64,000 bases of DNA from Pseudomonadota bacterium (GCA_023426545.1 JAFAAN010000084.1:20829-84828); one strand, 5' to 3'. Positions 32,969 to 42,433 are shown, counted from the stretch's first letter. The notes: generated by a model not told the origin, from the sequence alone. Numbers and translations are program-made.

Positions 32969-35407
32969 GCGACAGGCTCCAGGTGGGTGGACACCCTGCG
33001 GCAGGACGTCCGCTACACGCTGCGCTCGCTGAAGAAGAGCCCCGGCTTCGCGCTGGTGGCGGTGCTCGCGCTGGCGCTGGGCATCGGCGCCAACAGCGCG
33101 GTCTTCAGTGTGGTCAACGGGGTGCTCCTCACGACGCCTCCGTTCACCGAGCCCGACCGGCTGGTGCACCTGAACGGGAACCTCGCGCAGGCGAAGTTGA
33201 AGGACATCTCTTTGTCCGTGCCCGAGTACCGGGACCTCCGCGCGCTGCCCCGCGTCTTCGAGTCGGTGGCGGCGTACCAGCCCTCCAACGTCACGCTGAC
33301 GGGCGGAGACACCCCGCAGCAGCTCGACGCGGCCGTGGCCACGGCGTCCTTCTTCTCCACGCTGGGCGTGGCCCCGGCCCTCGGGCGGGGCTTCACCGAG
33401 GCGGAGGAGGTGCCGGGCCGCGACCGCGTGGTGGTGCTCACCGACGCGGCGTGGCGCGTGCACTTCGCCCGCGACCCGGGTGTCCTCGGCCGCGCGCTCC
33501 AGCTCAACGGCGAGCCCCACACGGTGGTGGGCGTGCTGCCGCCCGGCGTCGCGTATCCGGCCGGGGTGGAGGTGTACCTGCCTCTGGCCCCCACGGCGGA
33601 GCTGGGCGAGGAGAGCCACCGCGGCGCCCGCTTCCTGGCGGTGCTCGGGCGGCTGAAGCCCGGGGTGTCGCTGGAGGCGGCGCGGGTGGACCTGTCGCGC
33701 GTGGCGCGGGACATGGAAGTGGAGCACCCCTCCCGGTACCGGCAGACGGGCTGGTCCTTCTCGGTGACGCCCCTGGAGGAGCGGATCGTCGGACGGGTGC
33801 AGGGCACGCTGTGGCTGCTGCTGGGCGCGGTGGGCTTCGTGCTGCTGGTGGCGTGCAGCAGCGTGGCCAACCTGCTGCTGGCCCGCATGGCGGCGCGGGG
33901 CCGCGAGGTGTCCATCCGCGCGGCCCTGGGGGCGACCCGGGGCCGGCTGGCGGTCCAGCTCCTCATCGAGAGCCTGGTGCTGTCGCTGGCGGGCGGCGCG
34001 CTGGGGCTGCTGCTGGCGCTCTGGGGCACGGACGCGCTGCTGGCGCTGATGGGCGACGCGCTGCCGCGCGCGAGCCAGGTGCGGCTGGACGCGCGCCCGC
34101 TGCTGTTCACCGCCGGGGTGAGCCTACTGACGGGGCTCCTCTTCGGCCTGGGGCCGGTGTTGCACGGCAGCCGGGCGGACCTGAGCGCCGCCATGCATGA
34201 GGGCGCGCGAGGCACGGAGGGTGGGCGCGCGGGCCGGCTGCGCGCGGGGCTGGTGGTGGGGCAGGTGGCCATGGCGCTGGTGCTGCTGGTGGGGGCGGGC
34301 CTCTTCATGCGGAGCTTCTTCGCGCTGCGCGCGGTGGACGCGGGCTTCACGGCCGAAGGCGTGCTCACGGGCCGGCTGGCGCTGCCGGCGACGCGCTACC
34401 CAGACGCGGCGCGGAAGGTGGCCTTCCAGCGCGAGCTGCTGGCGCGCCTCCAGGCCCTGCCCGGCGTGGAGTCGGTGGGGCTCACCACGCTGCTGCCCCT
34501 GGGCGGCCGGGCGGACCGCAGCTTCGACATCGAGGGCCGGCCGAGGGCGCCGAACGAGCTGTGGCCCGCGGTGGAGTTCCGCGCCGTCAGCCCCGGCTAC
34601 CTGCGCGCGCTGCGCACCCCCCTGCGCGAGGGCCAGCTCCCGGAGGGCGTGGACGGGCCGGAGACGCCGTGGCGCGTGGTCATCAACAAGACCTTCGCGG
34701 ACGTCTATTGGCCGAAGGGGGACGCGCTGGGCCAGCGGCTGAAGCTGCACGGCTCGGAGGCGGAGTGGACCACGGTGGTGGCCGTCATCGACGACGTGCG
34801 CGAGTGGGGCCTGGACCAGCCCTCGCTCCCCGCGGCGTACTACTCGCTGGCGCAGGTCCCCTCCGCGTACATGAGGCTCGCGGTCCGGGCGAAGGCCGGG
34901 GCCCCGGAGGCGCTGCGCCCCGCCATCGAGGCGGAGCTGCGCGCGGTGGACGCGGACCTGCCGCTGTATAGCGTGGCGCCGCTGACGGCCATCGTGGACG
35001 AGTCCATCGTCTCCCGTCACCTGTCGGCGCTGCTGATGGGGCTGTTCGCGGGCACGGCGCTGCTGCTGGCGGCGCTGGGGCTGTCCGGCGTCATCGGCTT
35101 CTCGGTGGCGCAGCGCACGCGGGAGCTGGGCATCCGCATGGCGCTGGGCGCGTCGCGCACGAGCGTGCTGGCGCTCGTGCTCCGGCAGGGCCTGCGGCTG
35201 ACCGGGCTGGGCGTGGCCGTGGGGCTGGCCCTGTCGTTGGGGCTGGCGCGGCTGCTGGGCGCAATGCTGTACGGGGTGGCCGCGTATGACGCGTGGACCT
35301 TCGCGGGCGTGGCGGCCCTGCTGTGCGCGGTGGCGCTGGTGGCCACGTGGCTGCCAGCGCGCCGGGCCACGCGCGTGGACCCCATCCTCGCGCTCAAGGC
35401 GGAGTAG
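32963..35407 (+). CDS. ABC transporter permease (MacB/FtsX family, duplicated)
   Basis: An 814-residue permease of the ADOP type, two MacB-like halves in one chain. Each half has a TM helix, a periplasmic MacB_PCD domain and three further TM helices; FtsX blocks include LLLLARMAARGREVSIRAALGATRGRL near 310 and LGIRMALGASRTSVLALVLRQG near 720. The N-terminal RQDVRYTLRSLKKSPGFALVA is diagnostic of this family. It has no ATPase of its own and should use the two ATPases that follow. Export substrate unknown (macrolide, peptide or lipid). The gene is exactly bracketed by the 63-bp direct repeat. Start is ATG 32963 or 32966. Confidence 0.87.
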   Translation: MMATGSRWVDTLRQDVRYTLRSLKKSPGFALVAVLALALGIGANSAVFSVVNGVLLTTPPFTEPDRLVHLNGNLAQAKLKDISLSVPEYRDLRALPRVFESVAAYQPSNVTLTGGDTPQQLDAAVATASFFSTLGVAPALGRGFTEAEEVPGRDRVVVLTDAAWRVHFARDPGVLGRALQLNGEPHTVVGVLPPGVAYPAGVEVYLPLAPTAELGEESHRGARFLAVLGRLKPGVSLEAARVDLSRVARDMEVEHPSRYRQTGWSFSVTPLEERIVGRVQGTLWLLLGAVGFVLLVACSSVANLLLARMAARGREVSIRAALGATRGRLAVQLLIESLVLSLAGGALGLLLALWGTDALLALMGDALPRASQVRLDARPLLFTAGVSLLTGLLFGLGPVLHGSRADLSAAMHEGARGTEGGRAGRLRAGLVVGQVAMALVLLVGAGLFMRSFFALRAVDAGFTAEGVLTGRLALPATRYPDAARKVAFQRELLARLQALPGVESVGLTTLLPLGGRADRSFDIEGRPRAPNELWPAVEFRAVSPGYLRALRTPLREGQLPEGVDGPETPWRVVINKTFADVYWPKGDALGQRLKLHGSEAEWTTVVAVIDDVREWGLDQPSLPAAYYSLAQVPSAYMRLAVRAKAGAPEALRPAIEAELRAVDADLPLYSVAPLTAIVDESIVSRHLSALLMGLFAGTALLLAALGLSGVIGFSVAQRTRELGIRMALGASRTSVLALVLRQGLRLTGLGVAVGLALSLGLARLLGAMLYGVAAYDAWTFAGVAALLCAVALVATWLPARRATRVDPILALKAE

Positions 35408-35470
35408 CCAGGTGGTGACTTCAGACATGGCCGCGTGGGACGCGGTGGAGCGGGTGAGGCAGCGATGATG
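35408..35470 (+). repeat. 63-bp direct repeat, copy B (adaptor-gene tail)
   Basis: Begins one base after the permease stop and ends in the ATGATG where the first ATPase gene starts. Its translation, QVVTSDMAAWDAVERVRQR, repeats the adaptor C-terminus QVVLSDMAAWDAVERVRLR, although no adaptor gene precedes it. It is therefore a stranded gene tail. Confidence 0.9.
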
Positions 35471-36226
35471 ACGAACGAGACGAAGACGGCGGCTTCCCCC
35501 GAGGACGCGGTGGCGCGGGGCGGCGTGGCCGCGGAGCCGGGGAAGCCGCTCATCCACCTGGACGGGCTGACCAAGGTCTTCGAGACCGAGGAGGTGGAGA
35601 CGCACGCGCTCTCCAACATCCACCTCAACGTGCACAAGGGCGAATGGGTGGCGATTGTCGGCCCGTCGGGCTCCGGCAAGTCCACCCTGCTGGCGGTGCT
35701 GGGGCTCCTGGACACGGCCACGCGCGGGGCCTATCTGCTGGACGGCCGCAGCGTGCTGGAGCTGTCCGCGGCGGACCGGGCGCTGGTGCGCAACCGGCAC
35801 ATCGGCTTCATCTTCCAGAGCTTCAACCTCATCGGCGACCTGACGGTGTTCGAGAACGTGGAGCTGCCGCTGACGTACCGGGGCATGCCCGCGGCCGAGC
35901 GCAAGCAGCGGGTGGAGCGCGCCCTGGAGAAGGTGGGCATGGCGCACCGCGCGCGGCACATGCCGGGGCAGCTCTCCGGTGGACAGCAGCAGCGCGTGGC
36001 GGTGGCGCGCGCGGTGGCGGGGGATCCGCTCATCCTCCTGGCGGACGAGCCCACGGGCAACCTCGACTCGAAGAACGGCGAGGCGGTGATGCAGCTCCTG
36101 TCCGAGCTGCACAAGGGCGGCGCCACCCTCTGCATGGTGACGCACGACCCGGCGCACGCGCGCGTCGCCACGCGCACGGTGAGCCTCTTCGACGGCCGCA
36201 TCGTCCAGGACGAGCAGCGCCGCTGA
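35465..36226 (+). CDS. ABC transporter ATP-binding protein (MacB/LolD type)
   Basis: A 253-residue ATPase. Walker A is GPSGSGKSTLLAVLG, Q-loop FIFQSFNLIGDLTVFENVELPL, signature LSGGQQQRVAVARA, Walker B ILLADEPTGNLDS and H-loop VTHD, all intact. An N-terminal extension of ~30 residues precedes the domain. It should power the permease encoded just upstream. ATG 35465 (or 35468) lies in the end of repeat copy B, the same relation the permease start has to copy A. It is followed after 24 bases by a second ATPase. Confidence 0.92.
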   Translation: MMTNETKTAASPEDAVARGGVAAEPGKPLIHLDGLTKVFETEEVETHALSNIHLNVHKGEWVAIVGPSGSGKSTLLAVLGLLDTATRGAYLLDGRSVLELSAADRALVRNRHIGFIFQSFNLIGDLTVFENVELPLTYRGMPAAERKQRVERALEKVGMAHRARHMPGQLSGGQQQRVAVARAVAGDPLILLADEPTGNLDSKNGEAVMQLLSELHKGGATLCMVTHDPAHARVATRTVSLFDGRIVQDEQRR

Positions 36227-36250
36227 GCGGGCGGGTTCTTCGAGGCCTCC

Positions 36251-36928
36251 ATGTCAGCGCCGCTCATCTCCCTGAGGAACGTCGAGAAGTCCTATCCCCT
36301 GGCCGGAGGCCGCGCCTGGGTGCTGCGCCGCATCGACCTGGACATCCAGCCGGGCGAGTTCGTCACGCTCATGGGCCCCTCCGGCGCGGGCAAGTCCACG
36401 CTGCTGTCCATCCTGGGCATGCTGGACGCGGAGTGGACGGGCGAGTACCTGCTGGACGGGCAGGCCGTTCACTCGATGAAGCCCAAGGCGCGCGGCGAGC
36501 TTGCCCGGCGCACCATCGGCTTCGTCTTCCAGCAGTACCACCTGCTGGACAACCTGACGGTGGCGGAGAACCTGGAGGTGCCGCTGTCCTACCGCGACCT
36601 CAAGCGGGGCGAGCGCGAGGCACTGGTGGGCGACATGCTGGACCGCTTCCAGCTCGTGGGGAAGAAGGACCTGTTCCCCTCGCAGCTCTCCGGCGGACAG
36701 CAGCAGTTGGTGGGTATCGCCCGGGCGCTCATCGCCCGTCCCAAGGTGCTGCTGGCGGACGAGCCCACCGGCAACCTCCACTCGAAGCAGGCGAAGCACA
36801 TCATGGAGGTCTTCCAGCAGCTCAACCAGGAGGGCACCACCCTCATCCAGGTGACGCACTCGGAGGCCAACGCCGCCTACGGGCACCGCGTCATCCAACT
36901 GGAGGATGGCTGGTTGCAGTCCCCCTGA
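36251..36928 (+). CDS. Second ABC ATP-binding protein, altered motifs
   Basis: A 225-residue ATPase of the MacB/LolD group. Walker A GPSGAGKSTLLSILG, Q-loop FVFQQYHLLDNLTVAENLEVPL and Walker B VLLADEPTGNL are normal. The signature helix reads LSGGQQQLVGIARAL (Leu for the usual Arg), the D-loop reads NLHSK (His for Asp) and the switch region is VTHSE where VTHD or VTHE is usual. Such changes often mark the weaker site of an asymmetric ATPase pair. With the previous gene it could form a heterodimer driving the permease (inference). Confidence 0.88.
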   Translation: MSAPLISLRNVEKSYPLAGGRAWVLRRIDLDIQPGEFVTLMGPSGAGKSTLLSILGMLDAEWTGEYLLDGQAVHSMKPKARGELARRTIGFVFQQYHLLDNLTVAENLEVPLSYRDLKRGEREALVGDMLDRFQLVGKKDLFPSQLSGGQQQLVGIARALIARPKVLLADEPTGNLHSKQAKHIMEVFQQLNQEGTTLIQVTHSEANAAYGHRVIQLEDGWLQSP

Positions 36929-36994
36929 GCTCTGGGGCGGGCGCCCCGCCACTCCCATCCGCCCGCCGTCCGCCGTTTCTGGCACATTGCCGTC

Positions 36995-38428
36995 ATGGGT
37001 GTCTCCGTGTCCGAACCCACCTCCCTCCTCTCCGCTCCGCCCGTGGCCGCCGCGCGGCCTCCCTGCGTGCTCATCGCCGATGACCAGGCGGACGTCCTGG
37101 AGGCGCTACGCCTGCTGCTCAAGCGTGACGGGCTCACCGTCGTCACGGCGCAGTCGCCCGCTGGCGCGCTCGCCACGCTGGAGGCCGAGGACGTGGACCT
37201 GGTCCTGATGGACCTGAACTACGCGCGTGACACCACCTCCGGACAGGAGGGCATCGACCTGCTCGGCCGCATCCGCGCGCAGGACACCTCCCTCCCCGTC
37301 GTGGTGATGACGGCGTGGGGCAGCGTGGAGGGCGCGGTGGAGGCCATGCGCGCGGGCGCCCGCGACTACGTGCAGAAGCCCTGGGACAACACGCGCCTGC
37401 TGGCGACGCTGCGCACCCAGCTGGAGCTGCGCCGGGCGCTGAAGCGCAGCCACCGGCTGGAGGAGGAGAACCAGCACCTGCGCCGGGGGCAGGGCGGGCT
37501 GCCCGCCATGGTGTCGGAGTCCCGCGCCATGCAGCCGGTGCGGCGGCTCATCGAGCGCGTGGCGCCGTCCGGCGCCAACGTCCTGGTGACGGGCGAGCAC
37601 GGCACGGGCAAGGAGGTGGTGGCGCGGCTGCTCCACGCGGCGTCCACGCGCGCGTCGCGGGCCTTCGTCGCGGTGAACTCCGGCGGGCTGTCCGAGGGCG
37701 TCTTCGAGAGCGAGCTGTTCGGCCACGTGAAGGGCGCCTTCACCGACGCCCGGTCGGACCGCATCGGCTGCTTCGAGCTGGCGGACGGCGGCACGCTCTT
37801 CCTGGACGAGATTGGCAACATGCCGCTGTCACAGCAGGCGAAGCTGCTGCGCGTGCTCCAGACGGGCGAGCTGCACCCGGTGGGCTCGTCGAAGACGCGG
37901 CGGGTGGACGTGCGCGTGGTGAGCGCCACCAACGTGGACCTGTCGAAGGCGGTGGCGGAGGGGCGCTTCCGGGAGGATCTGCTCTACCGCCTCAACACGG
38001 TGGAGGTGCAGCTGCCGCCCCTGCGCGAGCGCCGCGAGGACATCCCGCTGCTCGCCGCGCACTTCCTGGCGGAGCAGGGCCGACGCTACGGCAGGCCCGC
38101 CATCCGCCTGTCCCCGGAGGCGCTGGAGGCCCTGCTGGCCTACCCGTGGCCGGGCAACGTGCGCGAGCTGGAGCACGCGGTGGAGCGCGCGCTGCTGATG
38201 GCGTCGGGTGACGAGGTGACGCCGGAGGACCTGCTGCTCAGGCGGGCCAGCCGGGAGGGCATGGCGCGCTTGGAAGAGATGACGCTGGAGGAGGTGGAGC
38301 GCTACCTCATCGAGCGTGGGCTGGCGCGGCACGAGGGCAACGTGAGCGAGGCGGCCAAGGGCCTGGGCCTGTCCCGCAGCGCGCTGTACCGGAGGCTCCA
38401 GTACTACGGCATCAAGGGCGCCCGGTGA
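36995..38428 (+). CDS. Sigma-54-dependent response regulator (NtrC family)
   Basis: A 477-residue activator in three parts. The receiver (about 22-140) has D29/D30, phospho-acceptor D73 in VLMDLNY and Lys in YVQKPWD. The AAA+ domain (~165-395) has Walker A GEHGTGKE, Walker B GGTLFLDEIG and the sigma-54 contact loop GAFTDA in place of GAFTGA. A Fis-type helix-turn-helix closes it (HEGNVSEAAKGLGLSRSALY). It should open sigma-54 promoters, most simply the one before the adaptor gene of the same cluster. The kinase gene overlaps its stop by four bases. The ribosome site of the chosen ATG is weak. Confidence 0.92.
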   Translation: MGVSVSEPTSLLSAPPVAAARPPCVLIADDQADVLEALRLLLKRDGLTVVTAQSPAGALATLEAEDVDLVLMDLNYARDTTSGQEGIDLLGRIRAQDTSLPVVVMTAWGSVEGAVEAMRAGARDYVQKPWDNTRLLATLRTQLELRRALKRSHRLEEENQHLRRGQGGLPAMVSESRAMQPVRRLIERVAPSGANVLVTGEHGTGKEVVARLLHAASTRASRAFVAVNSGGLSEGVFESELFGHVKGAFTDARSDRIGCFELADGGTLFLDEIGNMPLSQQAKLLRVLQTGELHPVGSSKTRRVDVRVVSATNVDLSKAVAEGRFREDLLYRLNTVEVQLPPLRERREDIPLLAAHFLAEQGRRYGRPAIRLSPEALEALLAYPWPGNVRELEHAVERALLMASGDEVTPEDLLLRRASREGMARLEEMTLEEVERYLIERGLARHEGNVSEAAKGLGLSRSALYRRLQYYGIKGAR

Positions 38429-39768
38429 AGCCGGCGCGCCCGCCACCGCCGCATGACCTTCAGGTGATGGGGCTCGCGTGGCTCGCGGGGTTGCCGGGGT
38501 CGGTGGCCGCGCTGGTGCTGGTGTGGACGGGGGGCTTCTCCGCGAAGGTGCAGTGGACGCTGACCTCGCTGGTGGTGGGCACCTTCCTGGGCGTGGGCCT
38601 GCTGGTGCGCGAGCGGGTGATGCGGCCGCTGCACGCGGTGGCCAACCTGCTGTCCGCCCTGCGCGAAGGGGATTACTCGGTTCGGGGCCGCGGCGCGCGG
38701 GCGGGGGACGCCCTGGGCGAGGTGCTGCTGGAGGTGAACGCGCTCGGCGACACCTTGCGTGAGCAGCGGCTGGGCGCGCTGGAGGCGGGCGCGCTGCTGG
38801 CGCAGGTGATGGAGGAGATTGACGTCGCCGTGCTGGCCTTCGATGCGGCGGGCACGCTCCGCCTGGTGAACCGCGCGGGTGAGCGGCTGCTGGGCGCGCA
38901 GCGCTCGCAGTTGATGGGCCGGGGCGCTGGGGCCCTGGGCCTGTCGGACCTGCTGGAGGGCCCGGTGCCGCGCCGGCTGACGCGCACCTTCGCGGAGGAG
39001 GGCGGCCCCTACGAGCTGCGGCGTGGCGGCTTCCGGCAGGGCGGCCTGCCGCACCAACTGGTGGTGCTCGCGGACCTGCGGCTGGCGCTGCGCGAGCAGG
39101 AGCGCGAGGCCTGGCGGCGGCTGGTGCGCGTGCTGAGCCACGAAATCAACAACTCGCTGGCGCCCATCGGCTCCATCGCGGAGGCCCTGCGGGACACGCT
39201 GCTGCTCCAACCGCGCCCGTCCGACTGGGAGGAGGACGCGAAGAGCGGGCTGGGCATCGTCGCCCGGCGCTCACAGGCGCTGTCGCGCTTCATGTCCGCC
39301 TACGCGAGCCTCGCGAGGCTCCCGCCTCCGGCGATGGGGGACGTGGAGGTGGACGCCTGGGTGCGCCGGGTGGCCGCGCTGGAGAAGCGCCGGGAGGTGG
39401 GCGTGCGCGCGGGGCCCGGGCTGGTGCTGCGCGGCGACGCGGACCAACTGGAGCAGCTCCTCATCAACCTGGTGCGCAACGCCGTGGACGCGGTGCTGTC
39501 GGCGCCCGGCGCTGGAGGCGAGGTCTGGGTGTCCTGGGCGGTGCTGTCGCCCGGCGCGGTGGAGGTCTGGGTGGAGGATGAAGGCCCGGGCCTGACGGAC
39601 ACCGGCAACCTCTTCGTTCCCTTCTTCACCACCAAGCCCCAGGGCAGCGGCATCGGCCTGGCGCTCAGCCGGCAAATCGCGGAGGCCCACGGCGGCAGCC
39701 TCCGCCTGGAGAACCGCCCCGAGGGGAGGGGCTGCCGCGCGCGCCTCAAGCTGCCCCAGCGCGCGTGA
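38425..39768 (+). CDS. NtrY-like sensor histidine kinase
   Basis: A 447-residue membrane kinase. Two helices near the N-terminus (about 15-35 and 42-60, MGLAWLAGLPGSVAALVLVW) have almost no periplasmic loop, followed by HAMP (VMRPLHAVANLLSALREGDYS) and PAS-like segments. Phospho-acceptor H239 is in VLSHEINNSLAPIGS. The ATPase has N-box LINLVRNAVDAV, G1 DEGPGL and G2 GSGIGLALSR. The short loop suggests sensing inside the membrane, for example envelope stress or lipophilic drug. It is translationally coupled to the NtrC-type regulator, so the two form a cognate pair that probably controls the efflux operon. Confidence 0.9.
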   Translation: MKPARPPPPHDLQVMGLAWLAGLPGSVAALVLVWTGGFSAKVQWTLTSLVVGTFLGVGLLVRERVMRPLHAVANLLSALREGDYSVRGRGARAGDALGEVLLEVNALGDTLREQRLGALEAGALLAQVMEEIDVAVLAFDAAGTLRLVNRAGERLLGAQRSQLMGRGAGALGLSDLLEGPVPRRLTRTFAEEGGPYELRRGGFRQGGLPHQLVVLADLRLALREQEREAWRRLVRVLSHEINNSLAPIGSIAEALRDTLLLQPRPSDWEEDAKSGLGIVARRSQALSRFMSAYASLARLPPPAMGDVEVDAWVRRVAALEKRREVGVRAGPGLVLRGDADQLEQLLINLVRNAVDAVLSAPGAGGEVWVSWAVLSPGAVEVWVEDEGPGLTDTGNLFVPFFTTKPQGSGIGLALSRQIAEAHGGSLRLENRPEGRGCRARLKLPQRA

Positions 39769-39795
39769 GCTCCCGTGCGTCCGGGTGGACGCCCC

Positions 39796-40323
39796 TCAGG
39801 CCACCTGCGCGCGCGCCGTCGCCGGAGGTGCGTCGTACTCGGGCGTGAGGTCCACCACGTCGACGGTGAGCAGGTGGTAGACGATGCAGTTGCTCAGCCA
39901 GAAGAAGAGGGCGCTGTAGTGGACGTAGACGAGCGATGAGCCGGGCCACACCTGGAGCGGGTGGTGGAAGACGTTGGCGGCGACATAGCCGCCGACCCAC
40001 TCGCCCACCCAGCACACCCCGGCGCCCAGGGCCAGCCGGGGCCACACCTTCACGCGGTGCGGGTAGAACCAGAAGTAGTGCAGGCTCCACAGCAGCGCCA
40101 CGCAGCCGGCCCACAGGATGAGGCTCCCGAAGGAGAACCAGTGGTACGGCGACCGGGGGAACACCCAGCCCCAATCTCCGTTCATCCACCGCCAGGCCAC
40201 GTTCTGCGCCAGCTCCATGAACCAGAAGAGCGGTGTGACGTAGAGCACCTGGGTCAGCAGGATGCGAAGGAAGGTTCCAGCGTTCTTCCGGGTCAGCCTC
40301 GCGGGCCGGGCGGACGAAGTCAT
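39796..40323 (-). CDS. Polytopic membrane protein of unknown function
   Basis: A 175-residue protein with about four to five hydrophobic helices: FLRILLTQVLYVTPLFWFM, FSFGSLILWAGCVALLW, LALGAGVCWVGEWVGGYVA and SALFFWLSNCIVYHLL. Trp, His and Tyr cluster at helix ends (WRWMNGDWGWVFPRSPYHWF, FWFYPHRVKVWP). I do not recognise a family. No partner gene is on the same strand within 200 bases; it converges with the kinase gene. The 208 bases before its start, up to the PBP stop, hold its promoter but no motif I can name. Confidence 0.7.
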   Translation of the reverse strand: MTSSARPARLTRKNAGTFLRILLTQVLYVTPLFWFMELAQNVAWRWMNGDWGWVFPRSPYHWFSFGSLILWAGCVALLWSLHYFWFYPHRVKVWPRLALGAGVCWVGEWVGGYVAANVFHHPLQVWPGSSLVYVHYSALFFWLSNCIVYHLLTVDVVDLTPEYDAPPATARAQVA

Positions 40324-40531
40324 GAGCTCCCCTGCCGCGGCGGTGGGGCATCCGGTGCCGCGTCACAGTCAGGACGTGCTGTGTCCCATTTCTTGGCGAC
40401 GACAGCGCGACAGGGCGTTGCGAGGAGGCGCCAGCGTCCGGGGATGAGGGCCGCCTGAAACGGTCATTTCATGAAAGGACAGCAAGAGAGGTGGTGTCCG
40501 GGCCTGAAGGCGCGGTGGATGGAGCCCCGCG

Positions 40532-42433
40532 TCACAGCGCGCTGGCAAACTTCGCGGCGATGGGCGCGGCGACGCGGCCGCCCACGCCGCCGCCTTCGAC
40601 CAGGACCGCGAAGCCGATACCCTTTCGGAAGCCGATGAACCACGCGTGTGTCGGCAGCGGCGGGGCGGTGCCGAACTCGGCCGTGCCCGTCTTGCCGCCG
40701 AGCCCGGGGACCTGTCTGGCGGCCTTCCCGGAGCCCTCCATCACGACCGCGCGCATCAGCGTGGAGAGCGGCTTCCGGGTGCCTTCGGCGAGCGGGCTGC
40801 TCGGCCCGTCCGCCAGCCCTTCCACGAGGAAGGGCGCGCGCCATTCGCCGGACTCCGCGGCGGCGGCCACCGACGCCATGTGCAGCGGCGTGGCCAGGAC
40901 GCGCCCCTGGCCGATGGCGGCGGCGGCGAGCTCGATGGCATCGGCCGGCGCCGGGAACGACGCGCCGGGAGATTGCAGTCCGGGGAAGTAGGGCACGTCG
41001 AAGCCGAAGCGGCGGGCCGCCGCGGCGAGCGCGTCACTTCCAAGCTGCGTCGCCAGCGTCACGAACGCGGTGTTGCACGAGTGGGCGAAGACCTGCCGCA
41101 GCGTGGTGTTGCCCAGGGACTCGCCCTCGAAGTTGCGGAAGGGCTTGGTGCGCACCATGGCGACGGGAGGGCACGCGACGGGCGAGTCCACCCGCAGGCC
41201 GCGCGCGAGCAGGGCCTCCGTGGTGATGACCTTGAAGGTCGACCCGGGCGGATAGCGGCCGGTGAGCGCCCGGTGCAGCGGCTGCGTGAGGGGCCGGCTG
41301 GCGATGGCGACAATGGCGCCCGTCTCGCCGTCCACCGCGACCAGGGCCGCGGGCTGTGTCACCCCGTCGAGCGCGGCCTCCGCGGCGGCCTGGACCTCGC
41401 GGCGGAGCGTGGTGGTCAGCGGGGCTCCCGGCTCACCCTCGAAGCGGAAGAGGACACGAGTCTCGCCCGAGGGGCGCGTGAGCAGGACCTCCCCGGAAGG
41501 GCTCCCCGCAAGCTGGACCTCGTATGTCCGCTCCAGGCCGGACAGGCCCACGAGGTCCCCAGGCAGGTAGGTGAGTCCCAACTGCGGGAGCAGCTCGGCC
41601 GTCACCTCGCCGACGCGGCCTAGCGTGTGGGCCGCGAAGCCATCGGCGGCAGTCCGCGCGCTCTTGCGGCGGAAGAAGATGCCGGGGACGGGGGCCAGCG
41701 CGGGGCGCACCTGCTGGTAGCGCGCTGGTGGGACGTCGACGATGGGGACGAAGCGCCCAGGCGCAGGGCCCGCCGCGCCCAGCGCCGCATCCAGCTGCGC
41801 CGGGGGCACGCCAAGCTGCGCCTGGAGCGCGGCGGCCACGTCCGCGCGATTCCGGATGCGAGCGGGGTCGACGCCGATGCTGATGACCTCGCCTTGTAGG
41901 GTGAGCGGGGCTCCGCGCGCGTCGAGGATGTCCGCCCGCTCCGGCGCCGTCCGGCTTCGGGAGAACCGGTCTCCCTCGCGGGCCTCGGGGTGGAGCGCCG
42001 CCGAGGTCCACTGGACGCGCCACTGGCCCTGGTGGCGGACGAAGCGCAGCGCTCCGTCCATCACCCACTCACCGAGCCCTCGCAGCTCGTGCACCGCACG
42101 GTATGTGGCCACCGCCGCATCACCGTCGCGCTCGACGTGGACGAGCTCGAAGTGCGAGGACACGATGCGCAGGCCGTCGCGGAAGTGCTGGTGCTGTGCC
42201 TCGAAGTGGGCGGGTGGATGGACCACGGCGCGCCGCATGGCGGCGAGGTCTCCCGCGGCCCAGGCCTCCAGGTAGGCCGTGGCCTCGGCGTCCGGGCCTG
42301 GACCTGGGCCTGGGCTCGGGCCGACAGCGGGTTGCACCCGTTGGGAGGCGCACGCCGCCAGGAGCACGGCCGTCACTGCAAGGACTCCGACCTTCCACGC
42401 TCGCCAGGACACGGGCGGGACTCTGTTGCGCAC
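40532..42433 (-). CDS. Class B penicillin-binding protein (transpeptidase), lipoprotein-like
   Basis: A 633-residue cell-wall transpeptidase. The active-site motifs are S398xxK401 in PPGSTFKVIT, S452-C453-N454 and K581TG in GLGGKTGTAEF. An NTF2/MecA_N-like domain sits at ~45-160 and the PBP dimer domain at ~165-330 (RGAPLTLQGEVISIGVDP). The N-terminus ends VLLAACAS, a lipobox, instead of the usual uncleaved membrane helix of FtsI or MrdA. The MecA_N-type N-terminus resembles PBP2a/PBP3-like enzymes, known for low beta-lactam affinity in Gram-positives; resistance here is not shown. Start is uncertain (GTG 42433 or GTG 42412). Stand-alone gene. Confidence 0.85.
   Translation of the reverse strand: MRNRVPPVSWRAWKVGVLAVTAVLLAACASQRVQPAVGPSPGPGPGPDAEATAYLEAWAAGDLAAMRRAVVHPPAHFEAQHQHFRDGLRIVSSHFELVHVERDGDAAVATYRAVHELRGLGEWVMDGALRFVRHQGQWRVQWTSAALHPEAREGDRFSRSRTAPERADILDARGAPLTLQGEVISIGVDPARIRNRADVAAALQAQLGVPPAQLDAALGAAGPAPGRFVPIVDVPPARYQQVRPALAPVPGIFFRRKSARTAADGFAAHTLGRVGEVTAELLPQLGLTYLPGDLVGLSGLERTYEVQLAGSPSGEVLLTRPSGETRVLFRFEGEPGAPLTTTLRREVQAAAEAALDGVTQPAALVAVDGETGAIVAIASRPLTQPLHRALTGRYPPGSTFKVITTEALLARGLRVDSPVACPPVAMVRTKPFRNFEGESLGNTTLRQVFAHSCNTAFVTLATQLGSDALAAAARRFGFDVPYFPGLQSPGASFPAPADAIELAAAAIGQGRVLATPLHMASVAAAAESGEWRAPFLVEGLADGPSSPLAEGTRKPLSTLMRAVVMEGSGKAARQVPGLGGKTGTAEFGTAPPLPTHAWFIGFRKGIGFAVLVEGGGVGGRVAAPIAAKFASAL

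Noticed and set aside
36974..36996. TGGCAC...TTGC sigma-54-like box before the NtrC-type gene
   Set aside because: GG and GC are only six bases apart; ten are needed.
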